Below are positions 33,756-41,809 of a stretch of DNA of 64,000 bases, piece by piece; the stretch's first letter is position 1, and every line of letters begins with the position of its first letter. This stretch comes from Streptomyces sp. Ru62 (GTDB lineage: Bacteria > Actinomycetota > Actinomycetes > Streptomycetales > Streptomycetaceae), in NCBI RefSeq assembly GCF_002920615.1, contig NZ_PQSU01000024.1:1-64000 (forward strand), written 5' to 3'. The notes under the pieces were generated by a model, which saw nothing but the letters and a program-made list of their open reading frames with translations, was not told the DNA's origin and did not search any database. Position numbers and translations under genes: made by a program.

Positions 33756-34775
33756 TCACCTCTGCACCGGCTGGCCGAACAGCTCCCGGAGCACGTCCTC
33801 CATCGTCACCAGGCCCGCCAGCCGGCCGTCCTCGCCCAGGACGGCTGCCACGTGGGTGCGGCTGCCGCGCATCGCGGTGAGGACGTCGTCCAGGGGGGTG
33901 CCCTCGCGGACGCGGGCGATGGACCGCATGTCGCCCAGGCGGAACGGTACGTCCCGGGGGGAGGCGTCCAGCGCGTCCTTCACGTGCAGGTAGCCCACGA
34001 TCCGGCGGCTGGTGTCGACCACCGGGAAGCGGGAGAAGCCCGACTCGGCCGACAGTCGCTCCAACTGCTCCGGGGTGACGCCCACGCGCGCGTAGACGAC
34101 ACGTTGCAGCGGTACGACCACGTCCCGCACCGGCCGGCTGCCCAGCTCCAGCGCGTCGTGCAACCGCTCCTGCGCCCGGTCGTCGATCAGGCCGGCCTCG
34201 CTGGCGTCCTTGACGATCTCGGCCAGCTCGGCGTCCGTGAAGGTCGCCGCGACCTCGTCCTTCGCCTCCACGCGCAGCAGTTTCAGCAGCCCGTTCGCGA
34301 AGGCGTTGATCGCGAAGATCACCGGACGCAGCGCCCGGGACAGCGTGACCAGCGGCGGGCCGAGCAGCAGCGCGCTGCGGACCGGTTCGGCGAGCGAGAT
34401 GTTCTTGGGCACCATCTCGCCCAGCAGCATGTGCAGATAGGTCGCGAGGGTCAGCGCGATCACGAAGGACACGGCGTGACCCGCGCTCGTGGGCACCCCC
34501 ACCGCGTGGAACACCGGTTCCAGCAGATGCGCGATGGCCGGCTCGGCGACCACACCCAGGACCAGCGTGCACAGCGTGATGCCGAGCTGGGCGGCGGCCA
34601 GCAGCGCGGACACGTGCTCCAGACCCCACAGCACGCTCCGCGCGCGCCGGTCGCCCTCCTGGGCCAATGGCTCGATCTGCGAGCGGCGCACGGAGATCAG
34701 CGCGAACTCGGCGCCCACGAAGAAGGCGTTGACGACCAGGGTCGCCAGACCGATCAGCAGCTGTACGGCGGTCAT
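33756..34775 (-). CDS. CNNM/HlyC-type membrane protein with CBS domains
   Basis: A 339-residue protein from the ATG at 34775. The N-terminal DUF21/CNNM transmembrane domain (about residues 1-140, four hydrophobic segments, with LGEMVPKNISLAEP) is followed by a CBS pair (about 195-335, e.g. FSRFPVVDTSRRIVGYLHVKDAL). It ends shortly after the second CBS and lacks the CorC C-terminal domain seen in longer relatives. The family is linked to Mg or Co efflux and ion homeostasis. It is translationally coupled (ATGA) to the upstream paralogue, and the two probably form a heteromer. Confidence 0.9.
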   Translation of the reverse strand: MTAVQLLIGLATLVVNAFFVGAEFALISVRRSQIEPLAQEGDRRARSVLWGLEHVSALLAAAQLGITLCTLVLGVVAEPAIAHLLEPVFHAVGVPTSAGHAVSFVIALTLATYLHMLLGEMVPKNISLAEPVRSALLLGPPLVTLSRALRPVIFAINAFANGLLKLLRVEAKDEVAATFTDAELAEIVKDASEAGLIDDRAQERLHDALELGSRPVRDVVVPLQRVVYARVGVTPEQLERLSAESGFSRFPVVDTSRRIVGYLHVKDALDASPRDVPFRLGDMRSIARVREGTPLDDVLTAMRGSRTHVAAVLGEDGRLAGLVTMEDVLRELFGQPVQR

Positions 34776-36250
34776 CGCGTCCCCTCCCGCGTCCCGCGGT
34801 GCCCCTCGGTCCCACGGCGTCCTTCGCTCCCGTGGCGCTCCTCGGTGCCGCGCTGCCCCTCGGTCCTGGGGCGTCCTTCACTCCCGCGGCGTCCCTGGGG
34901 CCCCTCGGTGCGACCGGTCCGGTCGGGTCCGACGGACCGTTCGTCGTCCAGCGGCGCGTGCATCAGCACCCGGGCGGCCCGGCGGCCCGAGGCGTCGACG
35001 ACGTCCAGTTGCCAGCCGGCCACCTCGACGCTGTCCCCGGCGGCGGGTATCCGGCCCAGCTCGGTGGCGACCAGTCCGGCCAGGGTCTCGTACGGACCCT
35101 CGGGCACGCGCATTCCCACGCGCGCGAGCTGGTCGGTGCGGGCAGCGCCGTCCGCCGCGTACAGCGCCCGGCCCCGCTCGTCCGCGCCGGCCGGGGCGAG
35201 GTCGGGCGTCTCGTGCGGGTCGTGCTCGTCCCGCACCTCGCCGACGACCTCCTCCACGATGTCCTCCAGGGTGGCGACACCGGCCGTACCGCCGTACTCG
35301 TCGATGACGACGGCCATGGTGCGCCTGCCGCCGAGCCGGTCCAGCAGCCGGTCGACGGTCAGGGACTCGGGCACCAGCAGCGGCTCGCGCATCACCTGGG
35401 CGACCGTGCGGTGGCGCCGCTGGTCGGCGGGGACCGCCAGCACGTCCTTGATGTGGGCGGTGCCGACGACCGAGTCCAGGCTGCCCCGGTAGACCGGGAA
35501 CCGGCTCAGGCCCGTCGCCCGGGTGGCGTTGGCCACGTCCTCGCAGGTCGCCTGGGTGTCCAGGGCGATGACCTGGACGCGCGGGGTCATCACGTTCTCG
35601 GCGGTCAGGTCGGCCAGGTTCAGCGTCCGGACGAACAGCTCGGCGGTGTCCGCCTCCAGGGCGCCCTCCTTGGCGGAGTGCCGCGCGAGGGCGGCCAGCT
35701 CCTGCGGCCCGCGCGCGGAGGCCAGCTCCTCGGCGGGCTCGATGCCGAGCCGGCGCACGAAGCGGTTGGCGGTGTTGTTCAGGTGGGTGATGAAGGGACG
35801 GAAGGCGGCACTGAACAGGCGCTGGGCGTTGCCGACCCGCCTGGCCATGGTCAGTGGCGAGGAGATCGCCCAGTTCTTGGGCACCAGCTCGCCGACGACC
35901 ATCAGGACCACCGTCGACAGGGCCGTGCCCAGGACCAGCGCGGCCGAGCTCGCCATGGACCGTGACAGACCCATCGCCTGGAACGGCCCGGCGAGCAGCT
36001 TGGCGATCGACGGCTCGGCGAGCATGCCGACCACCAGGTTGGTGACGGTGATGCCGAGCTGGGCGCCGGACAGCTGGAAGGTCAGGTTCCGTACGGCCTT
36101 CAGGGCGCCGGCGGCACCGCGCTCGCCACGCGCGGCGGCCCGCTCCAGCTCGCCGCGTTCCACCGTGGTCAGCGAGAACTCCGCCGCCACGAAGGCGCCG
36201 CAGGCCAGCGACAGCAGGATCGCCACCAGAAGGAGGAGCACTTCGGTCAT
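34772..36250 (-). CDS. CNNM/CBS/CorC_HlyC membrane protein with repetitive tail
   Basis: A 492-residue protein from the ATG at 36250. It has a four-segment DUF21 domain (LVGELVPKNWAISSP), a CBS pair (TGLSRFPVYRGSLDSVVGTAHIKDVL and the second with VVIDEYGGTAGVATLEDIVEEVVGE), and a CorC_HlyC transporter-associated domain. The last ~55 residues are a hydrophilic Arg/Gly/Glu tail of RG(S/T)EG-type repeats absent from typical relatives. The stop overlaps the next CNNM gene by 4 nt. A putative Mg2+/Co2+ exporter. Confidence 0.9.
   Translation of the reverse strand: MTEVLLLLVAILLSLACGAFVAAEFSLTTVERGELERAAARGERGAAGALKAVRNLTFQLSGAQLGITVTNLVVGMLAEPSIAKLLAGPFQAMGLSRSMASSAALVLGTALSTVVLMVVGELVPKNWAISSPLTMARRVGNAQRLFSAAFRPFITHLNNTANRFVRRLGIEPAEELASARGPQELAALARHSAKEGALEADTAELFVRTLNLADLTAENVMTPRVQVIALDTQATCEDVANATRATGLSRFPVYRGSLDSVVGTAHIKDVLAVPADQRRHRTVAQVMREPLLVPESLTVDRLLDRLGGRRTMAVVIDEYGGTAGVATLEDIVEEVVGEVRDEHDPHETPDLAPAGADERGRALYAADGAARTDQLARVGMRVPEGPYETLAGLVATELGRIPAAGDSVEVAGWQLDVVDASGRRAARVLMHAPLDDERSVGPDRTGRTEGPQGRRGSEGRPRTEGQRGTEERHGSEGRRGTEGHRGTREGTR
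34790..34930 (-). repeat. In-frame repeats forming the C-terminal tail of the CBS protein
   Basis: The 3' end of the upstream CNNM gene is made of imperfect GC-rich units encoding RRGSEGR, RTEGQ, RGTEER, HGSEGR, RGTEG and HRGTREG. They read through to the stop that overlaps the next start codon. Compared with the other arrays in the window, this one stayed in frame. Confidence 0.7.
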
Positions 36251-36402
36251 CGGGTCACCCCCGTCCCAGGATCGGACAGGGTTCGGGAGAACGCGCGGTA
36301 TCGCGGACTGGGAGGCTCGCCCATGGGCGGACGCTCACAACCTTTCATAGAGGGCCGAGTGCTCCCTCAAGGGTAAAGGATGAGCAAAGAAGCCTTTCGG
36401 TC

Positions 36403-36828
36403 TCAGTCCGTGAGCGGCTTCACCCACCGCCTCCAGTGCTCCTCCGGCCCGTACCCGGCCGCACCCCAGGCGTGGTGCGCGGTCTCGTTGCGCACCAGCA
36501 CCATCGCGTCCGCGCGCCGTCCGCCGAGCCGTACGAACCGCTCCTCGGCGGCGGCCAGCAGCGCCGAGGCGACGCCCTGCCGCCGCCGCTCCGGGTGCAC
36601 CGCGAGCCGGTACAGATGGCACCGCCAGCCGTCGAAGCCGGCGATCACCGTGCCGACCAGCTCGCCGTCCTGTTCGGCGAGGATCAGGGCCTCGGGGTCG
36701 CGGTCGGTCAGCCGCTCCACCCCGGCGCGGTCGTCGCTGATGCTGGTGCCCTCGGCGGCCGTCCTCCAGAAGGCGAGGACGGCGTCGAGATCGTCGGACA
36801 CGGCGGCGCGCAGACGCAGATCAGTCAT
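36403..36828 (-). CDS. GNAT N-acetyltransferase
   Basis: A 141-residue single-domain GNAT from the ATG at 36828. The acetyl-CoA loop is LYRLAVHPERRRQGVASALLAAAEE (about residues 72-96), with the typical R-R-Q-G-V-A. NETAHHAWGAAGY is the C-terminal strand region. The substrate is unknown. It stands alone, 46 bp from the downstream luciferase-like gene on the same strand, and may share its transcript. 36251-36402 holds only intergenic sequence. Confidence 0.88.
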   Translation of the reverse strand: MTDLRLRAAVSDDLDAVLAFWRTAAEGTSISDDRAGVERLTDRDPEALILAEQDGELVGTVIAGFDGWRCHLYRLAVHPERRRQGVASALLAAAEERFVRLGGRRADAMVLVRNETAHHAWGAAGYGPEEHWRRWVKPLTD

Positions 36829-36873
36829 GCGCCCATCATGATCGGGACCGTCCGCGCGCCGCCCCGGCTTCCG

Positions 36874-37761
36874 TCATGCGGACTCCGCGCGCAGCCGCTC
36901 CATCACCGGCGCGAACGCCTCCATGAAGGGCTCCAGCACGGTCAGGTACGAGAACCCGAACCGCTCCCGCTGGACCCGCGCCTTCGCCACGACCTCCTCC
37001 AGCGGACCGGCCAGCACGAGGGGCAGGGCCAGTACCTGGTCCACGGTCATGTCGGGCCGCCGTTCCAGCAGCGGCTTCAGCGCCGACTCCGGGTCGTCGG
37101 TGACGGCCACGGCCTGGACCAGCAGGTTCAGCTCGGCGGGCGCCGCCCGGTCCACCGCCAGCGCGCGGTAGCGGGCCACCCGCTCGTCCAGCTCCTCGGC
37201 ACTCAGCGGGTCCAGCGTGCCGGGCGTCCTGCCCGGCCGGGCCCCGGTGAAGGCCGCGATGTCCGCGTGGGCCGCGGTCAGGCGCAGCATCCGGTCGCCG
37301 TTGGCGCCGATCAGCACCGGCACCCGGGACTGCGCGGGCCGCGGCTCGTGTTCCGCGGAACCGAGCAGCCGCCCCAGCTCCGCCACCGTGCGCTCCAGGT
37401 GGTCCACCCGCTCGCGCGGGGAGCCGTACGGCAGCCCGGCCGCCTCGTGCTCCGCCGGTACGTACCCGGTGCCGAGGCCGAGTTCGAGCCGGCCGCCGGT
37501 CAGCGCGTCGGTGGTCGCCACCTCGCGGGCCAGCAGCGCCGGGTTCCAGAAGCCGGCGTTGAGCACGAACGTGCCGAGCCGGGGCCGTTCGGTCGCCTGC
37601 GCCGCCGCGACCAGCGCCGGGAACGGCGCGACCATGCCGAGGTGGTCGGGGACGAGGATCACGTCGTACCCCAGCTCCTCGGCGCGGCGGCACTTGGCGC
37701 GCCACTCGCCGGCGGGCGCGGAGGCGAGCAGGTTGACTCCGAAGCGGAACGGACGCGACAT
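36874..37761 (-). CDS. LLM-class (F420-dependent type) oxidoreductase
   Basis: A 295-residue protein from the ATG at 37761. It has a luciferase-like TIM barrel: FRFGVNLLASAPAGEW, ELGYDVILVPDHLG, GRLELGLGTGYVPAEHEAAGLPY and VPVLIGANGDRMLRLTAAHADI. Streptomycete members use F420 or FMN; the substrate is unknown. Length is typical. Immediately upstream lies a 290-bp stretch with what looks like a membrane-protein remnant. Confidence 0.9.
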   Translation of the reverse strand: MSRPFRFGVNLLASAPAGEWRAKCRRAEELGYDVILVPDHLGMVAPFPALVAAAQATERPRLGTFVLNAGFWNPALLAREVATTDALTGGRLELGLGTGYVPAEHEAAGLPYGSPRERVDHLERTVAELGRLLGSAEHEPRPAQSRVPVLIGANGDRMLRLTAAHADIAAFTGARPGRTPGTLDPLSAEELDERVARYRALAVDRAAPAELNLLVQAVAVTDDPESALKPLLERRPDMTVDQVLALPLVLAGPLEEVVAKARVQRERFGFSYLTVLEPFMEAFAPVMERLRAESA

Positions 37762-37809
37762 GAACCCTCCCCGGGGAGCGGTGACTTGAGTCGCTTCCAT
37801 CATGTCCGA

Positions 37810-38020
37810 CCCCGCCCCCGTCGATCGGGAACAGCCCGTGTCCGGGACCGGCCGTTCGTGCGCCGCCGGCACGCTCACCGCCGCCGGGCCGAGCACCACC
37901 GCGATGATCGTGCCCCACGGGATCGCGAGCGCCGTCAGCCCGCGCAACGCCGGCACGTGCTGCCGGAGAACCCGAGCAGCGCGACGGCGCGGGCCCGGCG
38001 CCGTGCCCCCGTGCGCCCTT
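37810..38020 (-). pseudogene. Possible remnant of a membrane-protein gene
   Basis: On the minus strand one frame reads ARAVALLGFSG and then, one base shifted, QHVPALRGLTALAIPWGTIIAVVLGPAAV, a convincing hydrophobic segment. It runs out into low-complexity sequence before the oxidoreductase. A one-base frameshift near 37962 would join the two. There is no start codon or ribosome site. Family not recognised; it may equally be chance. Confidence 0.3.
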
Positions 38021-38025
38021 GCCGC

Positions 38026-38048
38026 CGCTAGCGTTCCGGCGCTAGCGT
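38026..38048 (+). promoter_or_regulatory. Paired CGCTAGCG palindromes over the antitoxin promoter
   Basis: The perfect palindrome CGCTAGCG occurs at 38026-38033 and again at 38040-38047, 14 bp centre to centre. The second copy overlaps the -10 hexamer TAGCGT (38043-38048), which ends 6 nt before the ATG at 38055. Repeated short dyads are typical operators of ribbon-helix-helix proteins, so autoregulation by the downstream gene is likely. Confidence 0.65.
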
Positions 38049-38054
38049 CGAGGC

Positions 38055-38297
38055 ATGGCGAAGACCCAGCTGAACGTGCGCGTGGACGAGGGCACCGCCC
38101 GTGCCGCCCGCGAGCGCGCCCTGGCCCGCGGCATGAGCGTCAACCGCTACATCGAAGAGCTGGTCAGACAGGACACCGGCGAGGCGGGCCGCACCTTCGT
38201 CGAGGCCGCCGCCGACTTCATGAAGCAGTACGAGTCCGTGTTCGCCGAGGAGATCGCCGAGACCCGCGGCACCGACGCCGGTGAAGGCCGCCGCTGA
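38055..38297 (+). CDS. Ribbon-helix-helix (CopG/Arc-type) antitoxin
   Basis: An 80-residue protein from the ATG at 38055. The N-terminus has the RHH pattern: a beta strand with alternating residues (TQLNVRVDE), then two helices (TARAARERALARG and SVNRYIEELVRQD). The acidic C-terminal half (VEAAADFMKQYESVFAEEIAE) would wrap a toxin. It overlaps the next gene by 17 nt, the classic type II antitoxin-first order. A leaderless start is suggested by TAGCGT 6 nt upstream. Confidence 0.85.
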   Translation: MAKTQLNVRVDEGTARAARERALARGMSVNRYIEELVRQDTGEAGRTFVEAAADFMKQYESVFAEEIAETRGTDAGEGRR

Positions 38298-38676
38298 TCC
38301 CTTGAACGATCTCAGTATCGACCTCGCCTGGCTGCTCATGCTCGCCGAACAGAAGACCCCGGGAGACCCGCAGGTCACGGACTGGGGCGCCCTGGTCGCC
38401 GCCGTCGCCCGGCACCGGGCCGAGATATTCGGCGTGCCCGTGTACGACACCCCGCACGCCCGCGCCGCCTCCCTGCTCCAGCTGCTCATCCACGTCCCGG
38501 CGCTGGAACGGGCCAACGCACTGTTCGCCTCCGCGGTCGCCTACGCCTATCTGGTCGCCAGCGGCGAGAAGGTCGCCACCACACCCGAGCAGGTCCGGGA
38601 CCTGGCCCGGCTCGTCAAGGACGGCTCCGCGAGCGTCGACGACATCGCGCGCGAGCTGCGCGGCTGGAGCCTGTGA
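38281..38676 (+). CDS. Fic/Doc-like toxin component with degenerate active site
   Basis: A 131-residue all-helical protein, GTG start at 38281 inside the antitoxin gene. It resembles the streptomycete Doc/Fic-type toxin partner of RHH antitoxins. However, the Fic core HxF(D/E)xGNxxR is reduced to H71-VPALERA-N79 in LLIHVPALERANALFASA, so AMP or phosphate transfer by the canonical mechanism is doubtful. VSGEK-like and TPEQVRDLARLV segments follow. It may poison by another route or be an inactivated relic; a later TTG start at 38302 is also possible. Confidence 0.7.
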   Translation: MKAAADPLNDLSIDLAWLLMLAEQKTPGDPQVTDWGALVAAVARHRAEIFGVPVYDTPHARAASLLQLLIHVPALERANALFASAVAYAYLVASGEKVATTPEQVRDLARLVKDGSASVDDIARELRGWSL

Positions 38677-39369
38677 TCAGCGGGCCTCCGGCTCGTCCGG
38701 CCGCCAGGCGACGCCCAGCGCGCAGTAGGAGGTCGGCAGCGTGGGGCCCTTCTCCGGCAGCAGTACCCGTCGGTGCGGGCCGAGGCTGAATCCGGCGGCG
38801 CGCAGCGCGGCGACCGGCTCCCGGGAGAGATGACAGCCGCCGTTCAGCGCCGGCCACAGGGTGCGGTCGAGGGCCTGCTGGGTCACCGTCATCAGCCGGC
38901 CGCCGCCCCGCCCGTGCTCGAAGAACCGCACCTCGCCGCCGGGCCGGAGCACCCGTCGTACCTCGCCGAGCGTCCGCGCGACATCCCGTACGCTGCACAG
39001 GACCAGCGACAGCACGGCCGCGTCGAACGCCTCGCTCTTGACCGGCAGCGCCTCCGCCGCGCCCGGCACCACGTCGACCGGCACCTCGGCGCGCAGCGCG
39101 GACTCCAGCGCCAGCTGCCTGAGCAGCGGCTCGGGTTCGATCGCGACGACCTCCGCGACGGTGCCGGGGTAGTGCCGGAAGTTCAGGCCGTTGCCCGCGC
39201 CGATCTCGATCACCCGCCCGGCGAGCCCGGCCAGCAGCCGTTCCCGCATCCCGGCCATCCCGAGCCGGGACTCGGCGCCGACGCTGATCCGGGCGTAGTA
39301 ACGGGCGAACAGCGGATGGTGGACGGGACCCCGCGCCACCTGGCCGGAACGGGTGGACAGCAGCCGCAT
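38677..39369 (-). CDS. SAM-dependent methyltransferase (class I)
   Basis: A 230-residue protein from the ATG at 39369, with GGAGG 7 nt upstream. Motif I is VIEIGAGNGLNF (about residue 48), the acidic motif AIEPEPLL, then AAVLSLVLCSV and RVLRPGGEVRFFEHGR (post-motif). It resembles UbiE/phospholipid-type methyltransferases. The substrate is unknown. It ends at the fic-like gene, with stops back to back (38676/38677). The 240 bp between its start and the repeat array hold no gene. Confidence 0.88.
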   Translation of the reverse strand: MRLLSTRSGQVARGPVHHPLFARYYARISVGAESRLGMAGMRERLLAGLAGRVIEIGAGNGLNFRHYPGTVAEVVAIEPEPLLRQLALESALRAEVPVDVVPGAAEALPVKSEAFDAAVLSLVLCSVRDVARTLGEVRRVLRPGGEVRFFEHGRGGGRLMTVTQQALDRTLWPALNGGCHLSREPVAALRAAGFSLGPHRRVLLPEKGPTLPTSYCALGVAWRPDEPEAR

Positions 39370-39602
39370 GGCAACCTCCCTGGACAGCACGCCCCTGGGA
39401 AGAGTGTCCCCCGGTCCACCCCGGCGCACCCCCACCGAGCGGACTGCGGCACGCCCAGCCGGGCGCGCGGGGCCGGCCACCGCACGTCGTGGGCGGGGAG
39501 GCCCGCCAGGCGCGGGTGCCCGTCACCGCGGCGGAGGGGCCGGCGCCGTTCCCGATGAGCTGGTGGTCACCTGGGCGCCGTCGCCAGCGACCCGATCCGG
39601 CA

Positions 39603-39812
39603 TCGGCACCCCGTCGGCCTCGGTCACCAGTACCGCTGCGATGTCCCGCCGACGCCCGGGTCCGGTTTGACAGCGGTACCCGGCTGGCCTCGGTCACCAG
39701 GCACCGTTGAGGGGTCCCGCCGACGCCCGGTCCCGCCCGGCAGCGGTACCCCGTCGGCCTCGCTCACCTGGCACCGCTGCCGCGCCCCGGCGACGTCCGC
39801 CCCGGTACGGCT
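39603..39812. repeat. Three 70-bp tandem repeats 3' of bioD
   Basis: The anchor CGGCCTCGGTCACCAG-type block recurs with exact 70-bp spacing (39613, 39683 and 39753 regions), flanked in each copy by GCGGTACCC and CCCGCCGACGCCCGG. A more diverged fourth copy may start near 39557. The array meets the bioD stop (39811) directly. A 70-bp period is not a multiple of three, so no frame is kept across copies. Confidence 0.85.
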
Positions 39813-40527
39813 ACGGCGCCTCCCGTACCCGGAACGCCTCCGCGTCCCATGTGCCGTCCAGGCGGGGGGACAGCCAGGTCGGGGCCGCTGTGCGGAACTC
39901 GGTGGGGGGCAGGGCGCCGGCGCCGGCGGGCAGCGCGCCGAGCAGCGGGGCCGCGGCGACCTCCGGCAGGTCGGCCACGTTGCAGCGGGTGGCGAGATCC
40001 GGCGTGGCGGGCCAGCTGCCGATCACCACCCCGGCCAGCTCCAGGTCACGACGCCGCAGTTCACGTGCCGTCAGCTCCGTGACGTTGAGCGTGCCGAGCC
40101 CGGCCTGGGCGACGACCAGCACCGGCGCCCCCAGCAGCTTGGCGGCGTCGGCCAGCGTGCCGCCGGCCGCGTCGAACCGGACGAGCAGCCCGCCCGCTCC
40201 CTCGACCAGCACCAGATCGTGCTCGGTGGCCAGCTTGGCGGCCCGCTCGGCCACCTCGTGCGGATGCACCGGCGCCATCCCAGCCCGTCGGGCCGCCGTA
40301 CCCGGGGCCAACGGCTCGGGAAATCGGGCGAGTTCACCGGTCGTGACCGGGCCCGCGAGGCGCGCGACCTCGTCAGCGTCCCCGCGCTCGTCCGGCCCCA
40401 CGCCCGTCTGGGCGGCCTTCAGCACGGCCACCGAGCGGCCGGCCGCGAGCGCCGCGGCGGCGACGGCGGCGGTGGTGACCGTCTTGCCGATCTCCGTGCC
40501 CGTCCCTGTGATCACCAGTACCGGCAT
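39811..40527 (-). CDS. bioD: Dethiobiotin synthetase
   Basis: A 238-residue protein from the ATG at 40527. The P-loop TGTGTEIGKTV is at residue 7, KAAQTG (residues 38-43) binds substrate, and VEGAGGLLV is near 110. It makes the ureido ring of dethiobiotin from DAPA, CO2 and ATP. It starts 1 nt after the bioA stop. The C-terminal tail is a little long (PTWLSPRLDGTWDAEAFRV) for the family, but typical in streptomycetes. Confidence 0.95.
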   Translation of the reverse strand: MPVLVITGTGTEIGKTVTTAAVAAAALAAGRSVAVLKAAQTGVGPDERGDADEVARLAGPVTTGELARFPEPLAPGTAARRAGMAPVHPHEVAERAAKLATEHDLVLVEGAGGLLVRFDAAGGTLADAAKLLGAPVLVVAQAGLGTLNVTELTARELRRRDLELAGVVIGSWPATPDLATRCNVADLPEVAAAPLLGALPAGAGALPPTEFRTAAPTWLSPRLDGTWDAEAFRVREAP

Positions 40528-40528
40528 G

Positions 40529-41809
40529 TCATCCCTCCCGCGCGGCGGCGCACACCGCGCGCGCGATCCGTGCCACGTCCTCGTCCGAGGTGACGTACGG
40601 CGGCATCGTGTAGATCAGGTCGCGGAACGGGCGCAGCCACACGCCCGCCCGTACGGCGGCCTCGGTCGCGGCCTTCATGTCCACCGCGTGGTCGAGCTGG
40701 ACGACCCCGATCGCGCCGAGGACGCGGACGTCCCGCACCCCGGGCAGGTCGAGCGCCGGCGCCAGGCCCTCCCGCAGGGCCGCCTCGATCCGCTTGACCT
40801 CGGCGAGCCAGTCCTGGCCCCGCAGCAGCTCGATGGAGGCGCAGGCCACGGCCGCGGCCAGCGGGTTGCCCATGAACGTCGGCCCGTGCGCGAGCACCGG
40901 CACCTCGCCCCGCGAGATGCCGTCGGCGACCCGCGCGGTGCACAGGGTGGCCGCCATCGTCAGATAACCGCCGGTCAGCGCCTTGCCCACGCACATCACA
41001 TCCGGGCTGACGGACGCGTGGTCCGCCGCGAACAGCGCGCCGGTGCGGCCGAAGCCGGTGGCGATCTCGTCGAACACCAGCAGCACGTCGTGCGCGTCGC
41101 ACGCCTCACGCAGCACCCGCAGATAGGCGGGGGAGTGGAACCGCATCCCTCCCGCGCCCTGCACCACCGGCTCCACGATCACCGCGGCCAGCTCGTCGGC
41201 GTGCCGCGCGATCAGCTCCCGCAGATGGTCCGCGTACGCCTCCTCGTACCCGGCGGGCGGCGCGTCCGCGAACACCTGGCGCGGCAGCACGCCGGTCCAC
41301 AGCTGGTGCATGCCGCCCTCGGGGTCGCACACGGACATCGGGTTCCAGGTGTCACCGTGATAGCCGCCGCGCCAGGTCAGGAGCCGCTGCTTGCCCGGCC
41401 GGCCGAGCGAGCGCCAGTACTGGAGGCACATCTTCACGGCGACCTCGACCGACACGGACCCGGAGTCGGCCAGGAAGACGTGCTCCAGACCGTCAGGCGA
41501 CATGTCGACAAGGAGCTTCGCGAGCCGGACGGCGGGCTCGTGCGTGAGCCCACCGAACATGACGTGGCTCATCCGCCCGAGCTGCTCGCGCACGGCCTCG
41601 TCGAGGACCGGGTGCCGGTAGCCGTGGATGGCCGACCACCACGACGACATGCCGTCGACCAGCTCACCGGACCCGTCCGCCAGCCGCAGCCGGACCCCGC
41701 TCGCCGCCTCCACGACGAGCGGTTCCGCGCGCCCGGGCATCGGGCCGTACGGATGCCACACGTGCCGCCGGTCCAGCTCCAGCAGTTCCGGCACACCGAG
41801 CTCAGGCAT
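40529..41809 (-). CDS. bioA: Adenosylmethionine-8-amino-7-oxononanoate aminotransferase
   Basis: A 426-residue class III aminotransferase from the ATG at 41809. HVWHPYGPM at the N-terminus and DGMSSWWSAIHGYRHP are BioA hallmarks. FDEIATGFGRTG holds the PLP-pocket Asp and VGKALTGGYL the Schiff-base Lys (near residue 280). It uses SAM as amino donor to convert KAPA to DAPA. It overlaps the bioB 3' end by 8 nt and abuts bioD, so bioB-bioA-bioD form one operon. Confidence 0.96.
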   Translation of the reverse strand: MPELGVPELLELDRRHVWHPYGPMPGRAEPLVVEAASGVRLRLADGSGELVDGMSSWWSAIHGYRHPVLDEAVREQLGRMSHVMFGGLTHEPAVRLAKLLVDMSPDGLEHVFLADSGSVSVEVAVKMCLQYWRSLGRPGKQRLLTWRGGYHGDTWNPMSVCDPEGGMHQLWTGVLPRQVFADAPPAGYEEAYADHLRELIARHADELAAVIVEPVVQGAGGMRFHSPAYLRVLREACDAHDVLLVFDEIATGFGRTGALFAADHASVSPDVMCVGKALTGGYLTMAATLCTARVADGISRGEVPVLAHGPTFMGNPLAAAVACASIELLRGQDWLAEVKRIEAALREGLAPALDLPGVRDVRVLGAIGVVQLDHAVDMKAATEAAVRAGVWLRPFRDLIYTMPPYVTSDEDVARIARAVCAAAREG

